A DNA stretch of 36,183 bases from an uncultured Lachnospiraceae bacterium (lineage in GTDB: Bacteria; Bacillota; Clostridia; Lachnospirales; Lachnospiraceae), in contig CAMWXB010000042.1 in assembly GCA_947178125.1 (NCBI GenBank), positions 1 through 36,183 on the forward strand. Direction: 5' to 3'. The number at the start of each line of letters is the position of its first letter. Within the stretch, counting starts at the first letter, position 1. Under the pieces are notes generated by a model. It saw nothing but the letters and a program-made list of their open reading frames with translations. It made no database searches and was not told where the DNA came from. The position numbers and the translations under genes were made by a program. Shown piece by piece: positions 16,168 to 24,628 of this stretch.

Positions 16168-17289
16168 GTGTCAAGGATTCAACTGCGGATTTATGATTTG
16201 AGAAAAAGGAAACAGATTGGGCAGAGGGAGCTTGCGGAGCAGCTTAATGTATCGGTTCAGACGGTCAGCAAATGGGAAAATGAAATCAGTATGCCGGATA
16301 TTTCCCTGCTGCCGGACATTGCGGCATTTTTTCAGGTGACAGTGGATGAAGTTCTGGGGTTGAGACCGCTTCCGGGGGAAGAGTATATTCCCGTTCCGAG
16401 CGGAGAAAAGGATTATTGGGAATCCCGGCTGAATTATCTGAAAGCGTGCAGAAAATCTTTTTGGAATGAGGATTATCTGGAATTTCTGGTAGAAAAAGTG
16501 TGGAAGGTCGAGAGGCCCGTACGGATATTGGACTGCGGCTGCGGATTTGGATATGTGGGACAGATGCTTCTGCCGCTCTTGCCGGAGGGAAGCAGTTATA
16601 CGGGAATTGATTTCAGCCGGAATATGGTCGAAGAGGGGAAAAGGCTGTTCGAGGAAGCCGGACTGCGGGGAGATTTCATCTGCGATGATTTCCGGACTTA
16701 CCGTTTTCGGGAAAGTTATGATTTCGTGATCAGTCAGGCGGCGCTGCGCCATGCCGGAAATGCGCAGGCATTCCTGCATAAAATGGTCGAACAGGCCAAA
16801 AGCGGCGGTCTGGTGGCGGCGATCGATGTCAACCGGGAATTTGAATGTGACGGATTTTACCTGGACGGCATGGATTATCAGGAGCTTTGTGCCCGCGGCG
16901 GCTTTCGGAAAATGTGGAGCAGGGAGCTTCTTTGTCAGGACAGGGATTATGCTGTTGGGATGCGTCTGCCCGTCATGATGCGGAAAGAGGGACTTGTCGA
17001 TGTCGATGTGCGGATGAATGACCGGGTCAGCTTCGTAACGCCGGGTAAGGCGGATTATGCGGAGAGCGTGGAAAATCTTCTGGCGGAGAAACAGTGGGAG
17101 AAGGCATGCAGCGCGGAAGAAGAAGAAAAAGTCATTCAGCAGTTCATTAATCACGGCATGGACAGAAAAGAGGCGGAAAGTTATTGCCGGAAACAGCGGA
17201 AGATACAGGCTTATATGGAGGAGAACAGAGAAAATCTGACCTATCTGCAGTGGCGCGGGCTGGTCATTAGTTATGGATGGAAAGCGTAA
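16168..17289 (+). CDS. XRE helix-turn-helix domain fused to SAM-dependent methyltransferase
   Basis: Residues about 4-58 are an XRE DNA-binding domain (LAEQLNVSVQTVSKWEN). Residues about 110-270 are a Rossmann methyltransferase: motif I ILDCGCGFGYVG, the acidic end of beta-2 in YTGIDFSRNMVEEG, a post-I DDF, and FVISQAALRHAG followed by SGGLVAAIDV. The C-terminal 100 residues are unassigned. The GTG at 16168 is chosen because AGGGGGGAAGGG lies just before it; the longer frame to 16123 overlaps the GNAT gene. The product is 373 residues. Such fusions may let a regulator methylate a small molecule or sense SAM, but the substrate is unknown. Confidence 0.85.
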   Translation: MSRIQLRIYDLRKRKQIGQRELAEQLNVSVQTVSKWENEISMPDISLLPDIAAFFQVTVDEVLGLRPLPGEEYIPVPSGEKDYWESRLNYLKACRKSFWNEDYLEFLVEKVWKVERPVRILDCGCGFGYVGQMLLPLLPEGSSYTGIDFSRNMVEEGKRLFEEAGLRGDFICDDFRTYRFRESYDFVISQAALRHAGNAQAFLHKMVEQAKSGGLVAAIDVNREFECDGFYLDGMDYQELCARGGFRKMWSRELLCQDRDYAVGMRLPVMMRKEGLVDVDVRMNDRVSFVTPGKADYAESVENLLAEKQWEKACSAEEEEKVIQQFINHGMDRKEAESYCRKQRKIQAYMEENRENLTYLQWRGLVISYGWKA

Positions 17290-17339
17290 AGAACGAGAAG
17301 GGGTCTTTTTATGAAGGCTTTTATAAAGAAAGGATGCTC

Positions 17340-17368
17340 TTGACAGTTTTCGGTGAATCAGACATACT
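17340..17368 (+). promoter_or_regulatory. Predicted promoter for the dehydrogenase-deaminase unit
   Basis: TTGACA (17340-17345), a 17-bp spacer and CATACT (17363-17368), about 80 bp before the dehydrogenase start. The -10 is imperfect. Confidence 0.5.
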
Positions 17369-17448
17369 GGTGTGAAGAGAGTTTCTAAGCTTGCAAAGAG
17401 CGCAGATTAAGAAATTTAATCACTTTACACTATAAATGGAGGTTTTGC

Positions 17449-18408
17449 ATGAAACTTGTAGTTCTGGAACGAAACAGCGCGGGCACGGATATCGACGTGT
17501 CGTGCTTTGAGAAATTCGGAGAGGTGACTTATTATCCAAATTCGACGGCGGAAAATGCGGCGGAGAGGATTGGAGATGCGGAAATCGTTATTTCCAACAA
17601 GACACCGCTCAATGAAAGCAATTTGAAGGATGCGTCAAAGCTTGGACTGATCTGTTTGCTCGCCACGGGATATGATAATGTCGATCTGGCATATTGCAAG
17701 AGCCGGGGCATCAAGGTGGCCAATGTGGTCAATTACTGTACGCCTGCGGTGGCGCAGCACACGCTTCTGCTTGCGATGATGCTATCGGAGAAAATCGCTT
17801 ATTACGACGATTATGTGAAGTCGGGAGCTTACAGCGCACAGGACAGGTTTTCTCATTTTGACAGATTGTTTCACGATTTGGAAGGGAAAACATGGGGCAT
17901 CGTCGGCATGGGCAGTATCGGGCATAAAGTAGCTGAACTGGCTTCGGCGTTTGGGTGTAAGATCATTTTCTATTCCGCTTCCGGGAAAAGCACCTGTACG
18001 GATTATGAACGGGTGGAGTTTGATACTTTGCTGAGTGAATCGGATATTTTGTCGCTGCATTGTCCGCTCAGCGACAGAACAAGAAATCTGATCGATAAAG
18101 GCGCTTTTGATAAAATGAAGAAAACGGCGATTCTGATTAACGTGGCGAGAGGGCCCGTGGTCGATACGCAAGCTTTGTACGAGGCGCTCGTAGAAGAAAA
18201 GATTGCGGCGGCAGGACTGGATGTGCTGGAGAAAGAGCCGATGGAAGCTTCCAACCCGCTGCACCAGATCAAGGACAGCACCAAACTGATCATTACGCCG
18301 CATATGTCTTGGGCGAGCGTGGAGTCGAGAACTCGCCTGATAGAGGAAATTGTAAAAAATATCGAGGCTTTTCTGGACGGAAAGGACAGGAATATTGTAA
18401 ATTTATAG
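17449..18408 (+). CDS. D-2-hydroxyacid dehydrogenase (glycerate/hydroxypyruvate type)
   Basis: An NAD(P)-dependent oxidoreductase acting on D-2-hydroxyacids. It has 319 residues. The Rossmann motif GIVGMGSIGHKVAELA (about 147-162) is intact, as are the catalytic residues in VARGPVVD (Arg), VLEKEP (Glu) and ITPHMSWAS (His). The HMSWAS ending resembles glycerate dehydrogenases, so hydroxypyruvate is the likeliest substrate, but phosphoglycerate or other 2-oxoacids are possible. GGAGG precedes the start. The SAH deaminase follows after 33 bp, so the two are probably co-transcribed; a metabolic link between them is not obvious. Confidence 0.88.
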   Translation: MKLVVLERNSAGTDIDVSCFEKFGEVTYYPNSTAENAAERIGDAEIVISNKTPLNESNLKDASKLGLICLLATGYDNVDLAYCKSRGIKVANVVNYCTPAVAQHTLLLAMMLSEKIAYYDDYVKSGAYSAQDRFSHFDRLFHDLEGKTWGIVGMGSIGHKVAELASAFGCKIIFYSASGKSTCTDYERVEFDTLLSESDILSLHCPLSDRTRNLIDKGAFDKMKKTAILINVARGPVVDTQALYEALVEEKIAAAGLDVLEKEPMEASNPLHQIKDSTKLIITPHMSWASVESRTRLIEEIVKNIEAFLDGKDRNIVNL

Positions 18409-18441
18409 AAACCATTATATAAATCAGAGAGGAGAAGATAA

Positions 18442-19743
18442 ATGGGAATTGTCATTAAAAACGCACTGGTCATTGTGCCGCAGGGAGAAGAAGATATTAT
18501 TAAAGAAACAAGTCTTTATATTGAAGGAGACAGGATTACGGGTATCGGAGAGATGCCTTCCGGTTTTGCAGAAGATAAAGTCATAGACGGAACAGACAGG
18601 CTTGTCATTCCGGGACTGATCAACTGTCATACCCATTCTTATATGTCTTTTATGCGGAATGTGGCGGATGATCTGTCTTTTATGGATTGGCTGTTTGGAA
18701 CGATCGACCCGATCGAGCAGCAAATGACGGACGAGGATACTTATTGGGGCGCGAATCTGGCAATCATCGAGATGATGAAAAGCGGAACGACCTGCTTTAA
18801 CGATATGCAGATGAATATTCACCAGACAACGCGTGCAGTCAAAGAATCCGGTATGCGTGCGGTCATCAGCCGCGGGCTGGTAGGAAACGGGAATGATGAA
18901 GGCGGGCAGATGCGTCTGCGCCAGGCATATGAGGAAAGGGATGCGGCAAAAGACTGCGACCGGCTGACCTTTTTACTCGGCCCCCATGCGCCGTATACCT
19001 GTGATGAAGCATTCCAGAAAATCGTATCGGATGAAGCGAAGAAGAACGGAATGGGCATTCACATGCACCTTTCGGAGAGCGTGAGCGAGATTGAGCAGAT
19101 TCGGGAAAAGTACGGTTGTACGCCGATTGAACTGGCTGAGAGAGCGGGCATTTTCGATGTCCCGGCGATCATAGCGCATTGTGTGCAGGTAACGGATAAG
19201 GATATCGATATTTTGAAAGCGCACAATGTCAGTGTCGTGACTAATCCGGCAAGCAACATGAAGCTCGGAAACGGGTTCGCACCGGTTGCGAAGATGTTGG
19301 AGAAAGGCGTAAACGTCTGCCTCGGCACGGATGGCGCGGCGAGCAATAACTGCCTGAATATGTTCCATGAATTAAGCCTCCTGACCCTGATTCATAAAGG
19401 CACTGGCAAAACACCGCAGTGCATCAGCGCCAAAGAGGGATTCCGCATCGCGACGATCAACGGCGCTAAGGCGCTGGGCCTTGAAAAAGAAACGGGTTCC
19501 ATCGAGGTCGGCAAGAAAGCCGATCTGGCAATCTTAAATCTGAATACGCCTGCTCTGACGCCGAGAAATAATCTGATTGCGGGCCTTTCCTATTCCGCGA
19601 ATGGATCCGAAGTGGATACTGTCATCATCAACGGACAGGTCACGATGGAGGACCGGAAGATTTTGACGATGGACGAAGAACTGGTTTATCGGAAAATCAA
19701 TGAAATTATTGTCAGAATGGGACTGGATAAGAAAGTGTATTAA
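18442..19743 (+). CDS. mtaD: S-adenosylhomocysteine / 5'-methylthioadenosine deaminase
   Basis: An amidohydrolase that deaminates the adenine of S-adenosylhomocysteine, 5'-methylthioadenosine or related nucleosides to the inosine forms. Metal ligands are visible in NCHTHSYM, HMHLSES, AHCVQV and GTDGAASNN, the last with the catalytic Asp. The N-terminal strand and a C-terminal small beta-domain are both present; 433 residues is the family's usual size. GAGAGGAGA precedes the ATG. SAH hydrolase is encoded 5 kb downstream on the same strand. MtaD/DadD enzymes differ in substrate preference, so SAH, MTA or 5'-deoxyadenosine are all open. Confidence 0.88.
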   Translation: MGIVIKNALVIVPQGEEDIIKETSLYIEGDRITGIGEMPSGFAEDKVIDGTDRLVIPGLINCHTHSYMSFMRNVADDLSFMDWLFGTIDPIEQQMTDEDTYWGANLAIIEMMKSGTTCFNDMQMNIHQTTRAVKESGMRAVISRGLVGNGNDEGGQMRLRQAYEERDAAKDCDRLTFLLGPHAPYTCDEAFQKIVSDEAKKNGMGIHMHLSESVSEIEQIREKYGCTPIELAERAGIFDVPAIIAHCVQVTDKDIDILKAHNVSVVTNPASNMKLGNGFAPVAKMLEKGVNVCLGTDGAASNNCLNMFHELSLLTLIHKGTGKTPQCISAKEGFRIATINGAKALGLEKETGSIEVGKKADLAILNLNTPALTPRNNLIAGLSYSANGSEVDTVIINGQVTMEDRKILTMDEELVYRKINEIIVRMGLDKKVY

Positions 19744-19748
19744 AAATG

Positions 19749-19790
19749 TCGCCGGCATTTTCTCTATTATCGGGAAAAGCCGGCGATTTA
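19749..19790. terminator. Terminator between convergent mtaD and chemoreceptor genes
   Basis: Perfect 8-bp arms TCGCCGGC (19749-19756) and GCCGGCGA (19779-19786), with TTTTC/GAAAA pairing inside, then TTTATGTATTTT. It can serve mtaD; the A-rich left flank also gives a T-rich tail on the minus strand. Confidence 0.6.
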
Positions 19791-19860
19791 TGTATTTTAT
19801 AAAGAGTTTCTGTTTAATCTGTCATATAAGTAATTTTGCTTTCTTCTGTGATTTTAGGAA

Positions 19861-21954
19861 TCAGTTCTCATCCTTAAACATCTCAATGATCCGTTCCATA
19901 CGTTTCAGGTCTTCTTCATTGTGTTCTACCAGCTGGGCATTGCCCTGTACGGCGTCGGCAACTTCCAGCGTTTTCTGCGCAATTCCGGTTATACTGTCTG
20001 CTGATTCGCCTACGGTCGTATTGATGCCGTCCACGGAATCCGCTATGGATACGATGGCATCCAACAGGGATTCGATTTCCTGGCTGATAATCGTCATATC
20101 GCTTTCAAATTCAGCGGCATCCTGTGTATACTGATCTGCTACCTGCATAAATTCGTCATAATCTTTTAGAACGGTATGTTCCAGGAAGCCGGTGCTCTGA
20201 TTCAGGCAGTCGGCAAGATTGTGTACCGCAATAATGACATCGTCGATAATGCCTTTGATATCGCCTGCGGTGGAAGAGGTCTGGGAAGCCAGTTTGCCGA
20301 TTTCATCGGCAACGACTGCAAATCCGCGGCCGGCCTCTCCTGCTCTTGCGGCTTCGATAGAAGCATTGAGAGCCAGAAGATTTGTCTGACTGGAAATGTC
20401 CAGAATGGCCTGTGTCAGCTGGTTGATCTTCTCGACTGCTTTTGACTGTTCCATTGCTTCCGTGGCTTTCCGGCTGACCTCCTCATACATGGTGGTCGTT
20501 TTACTGCTTGCCGAATCGGTAGTAGATTTCAGGTTATCGGCACGGTTTCTGCTTTCGATGGAAGTGGTAAGACCTTCCTCGGAGCGTTCCTTGATGACTT
20601 TTGAACGTTCTTTGATATTGCCGAGCATTTGGTTGACGTTTTCCATCGTTGCGGCGGTCTGTTCCATAGCCGCTGCAAGTTCCTGTGTCGTATCCGAGTT
20701 TTCAAAACTCATCGTATTCACTTGTTCTGTCATTTCGGAAAGCTGGTTCATCGTATTCTGCAGATCGCTGTAAGTCTGCCGGATGTCTGCTATCATCGTC
20801 CGCAGATTTGCGCGCATATTATGTAGTGACTGGGCCATAACGCCGGTTTCATCCGCTCTTTTGAAGAGTTTGGCATTAGCCGGATCATGTGCGAAGTTAA
20901 ACTCTGCGGTTCTTTTTACGGCATCGGTAATCTGCGTGATCGGTCTGGCGATGCCGAGTGAGAGGATGATACCGATAATAGCAGACAGAACGACTGCTAC
21001 CAGAGCGCCGAGCAGAATAGCGATCGTATTGTTATTGGCCTGTGCCGTAAATTCTTTTTCCGGAACGGTCATGACATAGCGCATTCCGTTCGCTAATATT
21101 GTATAGAACATATCTTTGCGCTGTCCATTATAGGAATAAGTAACAAAGGTGTTTTCCTGTGAGTCGTCCGTGATGGCGGCGGCCGCATTGGCAAGACCGC
21201 TATCCGCATCTGCAAGAGAGGTTCCGACATCGAGCTCTTTATGGTACATGACCTTGCCGTCTGCGTTTGCCAGATAAGCGTAACCGGCATCAAAGATATT
21301 GGACTGGTCTATGATATCGGTAAAGGTGCTGAATTCAATGTCCATTCCGATAATACCGATGGATTCCTCGTTGATATAAATCGGAATGACATAGGATATC
21401 ATGTAAACATTGATGTTGGAATTTAAATAAGGTTCCATCCAGGTCGGCTTTTTGTTATTGACCGGAATATAATACCAGCCGACATGTTCAAGGTCATCCG
21501 GTTCATACATGGAGAAATCGGTCGGGGTTATGCTGGTAAATTCGCCGTCGCTGCTGTCCCTCGTATAGAAAAGACCGCTGGTCGGGTCCGTAAATTCCGG
21601 GTTAAAGCGGATATACGCCGTAAGCGTACCGCTGGTATTCTGTGCGATTTCAAGAAGAATATCGGCTATTTCTTCCGTGTAGCTCTCTACATAAGCCGGA
21701 TTTGTCTTAAATTCTTCTACATCGTCCAGTCTTTCTAAAGCAACGCTGTACAGATTTTCAACGGACAGCTCCACATTGCCCATCATACGGTCCAATACGG
21801 CACTCGCGTTCTGGGTGCAGAGCAGCATATATTCTCTTGACGTTTCATCGGAAACGGTCTTAGAAGTGAGAATGCTCAATCCGCCGCACACAATAGCCGA
21901 CAGAAGCGCACATAAAATGACGGAAGCAATGATTTTTACTTTGATCGTTTTCAT
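19861..21954 (-). CDS. Methyl-accepting chemotaxis protein with extracellular Cache domain
   Basis: A transmembrane chemoreceptor controlling CheA. In order: membrane segment (about 8-30), a periplasm-side sensor of about 260 residues with the double-Cache pattern ([18 protein letters not shown]...[15 protein letters not shown]), a second membrane segment (about 305-330), a HAMP domain starting [11 protein letters not shown], and a long coiled-coil signalling domain with the conserved tip [27 protein letters not shown] split over about 545-575. The ATG at 21954 has GGAGG 8 bases before it; the GTG at 21969 overlaps that site. The ligand is unknown; Cache domains commonly bind amino acids or carboxylates. 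It diverges from the proteolytic flagellin gene. Confidence 0.93.
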   Translation of the reverse strand: MKTIKVKIIASVILCALLSAIVCGGLSILTSKTVSDETSREYMLLCTQNASAVLDRMMGNVELSVENLYSVALERLDDVEEFKTNPAYVESYTEEIADILLEIAQNTSGTLTAYIRFNPEFTDPTSGLFYTRDSSDGEFTSITPTDFSMYEPDDLEHVGWYYIPVNNKKPTWMEPYLNSNINVYMISYVIPIYINEESIGIIGMDIEFSTFTDIIDQSNIFDAGYAYLANADGKVMYHKELDVGTSLADADSGLANAAAAITDDSQENTFVTYSYNGQRKDMFYTILANGMRYVMTVPEKEFTAQANNNTIAILLGALVAVVLSAIIGIILSLGIARPITQITDAVKRTAEFNFAHDPANAKLFKRADETGVMAQSLHNMRANLRTMIADIRQTYSDLQNTMNQLSEMTEQVNTMSFENSDTTQELAAAMEQTAATMENVNQMLGNIKERSKVIKERSEEGLTTSIESRNRADNLKSTTDSASSKTTTMYEEVSRKATEAMEQSKAVEKINQLTQAILDISSQTNLLALNASIEAARAGEAGRGFAVVADEIGKLASQTSSTAGDIKGIIDDVIIAVHNLADCLNQSTGFLEHTVLKDYDEFMQVADQYTQDAAEFESDMTIISQEIESLLDAIVSIADSVDGINTTVGESADSITGIAQKTLEVADAVQGNAQLVEHNEEDLKRMERIIEMFKDEN

Positions 21955-21973
21955 AGAAAATACCTCCACATTA

Positions 21974-21988
21974 ATTTGTCAGACAAAT
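21974..21988 (-). promoter_or_regulatory. 15-bp palindrome before the chemoreceptor gene
   Basis: ATTTGTC-A-GACAAAT is a perfect inverted repeat ending a few bases before the GGAGG of the chemoreceptor gene. It may be an operator or a leader hairpin able to mask the ribosome binding site. Further up, near 22045-22050, TTGTATAAT could be the -10. Confidence 0.4.
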
Positions 21989-22106
21989 ACTTCTGATTTT
22001 CTTTCAATCTATCCTTCGACCAATGTCGTATAAATTGACAATATTATACAACATCAGCAAGATATTGAAAATAAAAAAATAAAGAAAGAAAAAAGTAAAA
22101 AAAGAC

Positions 22107-22134
22107 TAATTTTAATGGCAGTGTATGCCGATAT
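22107..22134 (+). promoter_or_regulatory. Sigma-D (FliA-type) flagellar promoter
   Basis: The -10 GCCGATAT (22127-22134) is an exact match to the flagellar sigma consensus, with TAAT (22107-22110) as a -35 at 16 bp. Transcription would start near 22141 and give a leader of about 54 nt to the flagellin start. A run of nine G (22179-22187) lies in this leader, 7 bases before the ATG. Confidence 0.8.
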
Positions 22135-22194
22135 ACTTTAAAATAACACTGTCAATTTTTTACCTCGGATTTTTCTCTGGGGGGGGGCAAAGGA

Positions 22195-24060
22195 ATGCTT
22201 TCAGTTCAAACAAACATAGCGGCATGGAATGCCGAACGACAGCTTGGAATTACAACAAAGAAAACAGCAAAATCGACGGAAAGACTTTCGTCTGGTTATA
22301 AAATTAACCGGGCTGCAGATGATGCGGCCGGGTTATCTATTTCTGAAAAAATGCGCAGACAGGTCAGAGGTCTGACGCAGGCGACGCTCAATGCACAGGA
22401 CGGTATTTCTATGGTGCAGACGGCGGAAGGAGCCATGAACGAGATTCATGATATGCTCCACCGAATGAATGAATTGTCAGTCAAAGCGGCGACCGGAACC
22501 TTAACGGATTCCGACCGGATGATGGTGGATGCGGAAGTTCAGCAGTTGAAGACGGAGATTGACGGGATAACGGACCGGACGACTTTTAATGAAATCGATC
22601 TTTTTCCGGATAGCGGACATTCACCGTATTACGCATCCCAAATGGAATCGAAAAATTATGAATTGACCTATGATCTGACGAACGGTTCTATAGCCGTAAA
22701 CAGCATGGATGGCATGAACGGTGCGGCAGGCGTATCCCGCGCTGTACAGCCTGTTTCCAGCGGAAGCGTTCTGGCGGATACAATTGCAAATGAGTTGATT
22801 CCGAAAGCGGCAAAACAGATCATGGATGCTTTTCCGGCATTGAATACTGCGGTCGGTACGGATACGATCAAACTTGGATTGAGTGTTTCTTATATAGATG
22901 GGCCGAACCGTACGCTGGCATATGCTTCTTTCCGATTCTATAATAACGGAAAACCTTTCGGAATGGCGATTAAAGTGGATGCGGCGGATTTTAATGCGGC
23001 GGATGCTGAGGGAACAGGAAGCCGTGCGGAGGCGCTGCGCTCCACGGTAGCCCATGAGTTGATGCACTCCGTCATGCAGTATACGCTGACAGACGGTATG
23101 AGCGGCAGGAAAGGCAGTAAATTTCCGACCTGGTTCGCGGAAGGGACGGCACAGCTTGCCGGAGGCGGTTTTGCGACCGGCTGGAATGATGCGTTGACAT
23201 TTTATGCGGATAAGCTGACAAGTGAAAATGACACGAGTCAGGATGCGAATTTTAAGAAATACATACAGTATTATACGGTAGCGGGAAGGCCGTACGGACA
23301 TGGATATCTGGCTGCGGCTTATGCCGGTTATCTCTCGAATATAAAGAACGGCGGTTCGACCGCTGTCACTGGCCAGAATATCGCGGCCGGCATGAATAAG
23401 ATATTTGAAGACCTGCTGAACGGAAAGCGCCTGGATGCTGCTTTGAAGGACAATTCGGGATATTCGGAACAGCAGTTGAAGGATTTGTTCCAGAATGGCG
23501 ATGCCGACCTCGTGGAATTTGTAAGAAAACTGTCATACGAGTCGAAAGGCGGTGCGGGTTCCGTTATCACAAATGCGTTGAATGTCGGCGGTTCTTCCTT
23601 AATTGATACAAACGGCAGTGACAGTAGATTCTATGTTGACAGTGTCTTCGTCGATCTGAGCGGCCCGGTGGAAATCGGTTTACAGGTCGGCGCGGAGGCG
23701 GGACAGCATATAGAGGTGAACCTTTTCCAGATGAATACGATGGCGCTCGGACTGGAAGAGACGAACGTAAGGACGACAGAAGACGCCGATAATGCGATCA
23801 ATGCGGTCAAAGCGGCGATTACCGCAGTCAGCAGTGCAAGGAGTTATTACGGTGCGATACAGAACCGTCTGGAACATACGATCAACAATCTGGAGAACGT
23901 TACGGAAAATACGACGGCGGCGGAATCCCGAATCAGGGATGCAGATATCGCGGAAGAGATGGTTTGGTTTTCCAATAACCAGATTTTGATGCAGGCCGGA
24001 ACTTCCATGCTGGCGCAGGCGAACCAGCAGAGTCAGATGATACTCAGCCTGTTAGGCTGA
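22195..24060 (+). CDS. Proteolytic flagellin (flagellinolysin)
   Basis: A flagellin whose surface-exposed central region is a zinc metalloprotease. Residues about 1-140 are the flagellin N-terminal D0/D1 domain (SSGYKINRAADDAAGLSISE), and about 520-621 the C-terminal D1/D0 (RIRDADIAEEMV to ILSLLG). The insert has HELMH (287-291) and, 25 residues later, WFAEGTAQ with Glu316; this HExxH-plus-Glu arrangement is that of gluzincins and matches the collagenase-like peptidase of known flagellinolysins (first described from Clostridium haemolyticum). All zinc and catalytic residues are intact, so an active protease displayed thousands of times along the filament is likely. AAAGGA abuts the start and a nine-G tract precedes it. 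A sigma-D promoter lies upstream and a zinc-ribbon gene follows after 28 bp. Confidence 0.93.
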   Translation: MLSVQTNIAAWNAERQLGITTKKTAKSTERLSSGYKINRAADDAAGLSISEKMRRQVRGLTQATLNAQDGISMVQTAEGAMNEIHDMLHRMNELSVKAATGTLTDSDRMMVDAEVQQLKTEIDGITDRTTFNEIDLFPDSGHSPYYASQMESKNYELTYDLTNGSIAVNSMDGMNGAAGVSRAVQPVSSGSVLADTIANELIPKAAKQIMDAFPALNTAVGTDTIKLGLSVSYIDGPNRTLAYASFRFYNNGKPFGMAIKVDAADFNAADAEGTGSRAEALRSTVAHELMHSVMQYTLTDGMSGRKGSKFPTWFAEGTAQLAGGGFATGWNDALTFYADKLTSENDTSQDANFKKYIQYYTVAGRPYGHGYLAAAYAGYLSNIKNGGSTAVTGQNIAAGMNKIFEDLLNGKRLDAALKDNSGYSEQQLKDLFQNGDADLVEFVRKLSYESKGGAGSVITNALNVGGSSLIDTNGSDSRFYVDSVFVDLSGPVEIGLQVGAEAGQHIEVNLFQMNTMALGLEETNVRTTEDADNAINAVKAAITAVSSARSYYGAIQNRLEHTINNLENVTENTTAAESRIRDADIAEEMVWFSNNQILMQAGTSMLAQANQQSQMILSLLG

Positions 24061-24088
24061 TAGCAGTCGATGGATGAAAGGGGCATGA

Positions 24089-24463
24089 ATGGGCGAGATA
24101 AGGAAGATTACCTGTAAATCATGCGGCAGAGACTGGCAGGTGCAGACGGGATGTGGGCTGCGGCACGGCAAGTTGGAGAATGTTGTTTCCGTTTTCCCGA
24201 AGGTAATGCAGAAGGGAATCTATAAGAGCATAGAGGATATGGAATTTCCAATCTATGATTTTGCCTATCGGCCGGCGCATTGTGAATATTGCTGCAAGAT
24301 TGTGAGCGTTCCGGTCTTTACGCCGATGGGAAAATCGAGTTTTATCGGCGGGTGTCCTGTGTGCGGACATGATACGGAGTTGATTCAGAATGCGGAGGAA
24401 ACCTTATGTCCCGTATGTGGACAGAAAGCGCTCCGGGAAGAAGAGACAGGGCTCTGGGACTGA
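24089..24463 (+). CDS. Small zinc-ribbon protein of unknown function
   Basis: The 124-residue product has four C-x-x-C pairs (CKSC near 9, CEYC near 67, CPVC near 90 and CPVC near 108), enough for two zinc ribbons. No enzyme motif is seen between them. AAAGGGG precedes the ATG. The gene starts 28 bp after the flagellin stop with no terminator between, so it should be on the same sigma-D transcript. A role in export or assembly of the flagellin is conceivable but is only inference from position; it could equally be an independent housekeeping protein. Confidence 0.75.
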   Translation: MGEIRKITCKSCGRDWQVQTGCGLRHGKLENVVSVFPKVMQKGIYKSIEDMEFPIYDFAYRPAHCEYCCKIVSVPVFTPMGKSSFIGGCPVCGHDTELIQNAEETLCPVCGQKALREEETGLWD

Positions 24464-24546
24464 AAGGTTCAGGAGCTGTGGTAAAAAAGTTTGTGTATTA
24501 TGAAAGAAATGCTGGTAAAAAGCATGACTTTTATATACAATAAAGA

Positions 24547-24578
24547 ATAGTGATGATAGGACAGACGACCATCACTAT
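24547..24578 (+). other. Hairpin in the leader of ahcY
   Basis: Perfect 9-bp arms ATAGTGATG (24547-24555) and CATCACTAT (24570-24578) around 14 bases, about 50 bp before the ahcY start. It may end the zinc-ribbon transcript (no T-run) or be a leader structure. It does not match an SAH riboswitch as far as I can see. Confidence 0.4.
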
Positions 24579-24628
24579 AATAAAAATTCGGCTGGTTACT
24601 GTATTTTAATTTTGAAGGAGGAAATTTT

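Noticed and set aside
16171-17154. 327-residue minus-strand frame opposite the XRE-methyltransferase gene
   Set aside because: Low-complexity composition and exact overlap with a well-supported plus-strand gene.
22621-23301. 226-residue minus-strand frame inside the flagellin protease insert
   Set aside because: Arg/Ile-rich shadow translation; the plus strand encodes the conserved protease motif.
24540-24628. Possible SAH or SAM riboswitch before ahcY
   Set aside because: Only a simple 9-bp hairpin is visible; the multi-helix cores of these riboswitches could not be found.
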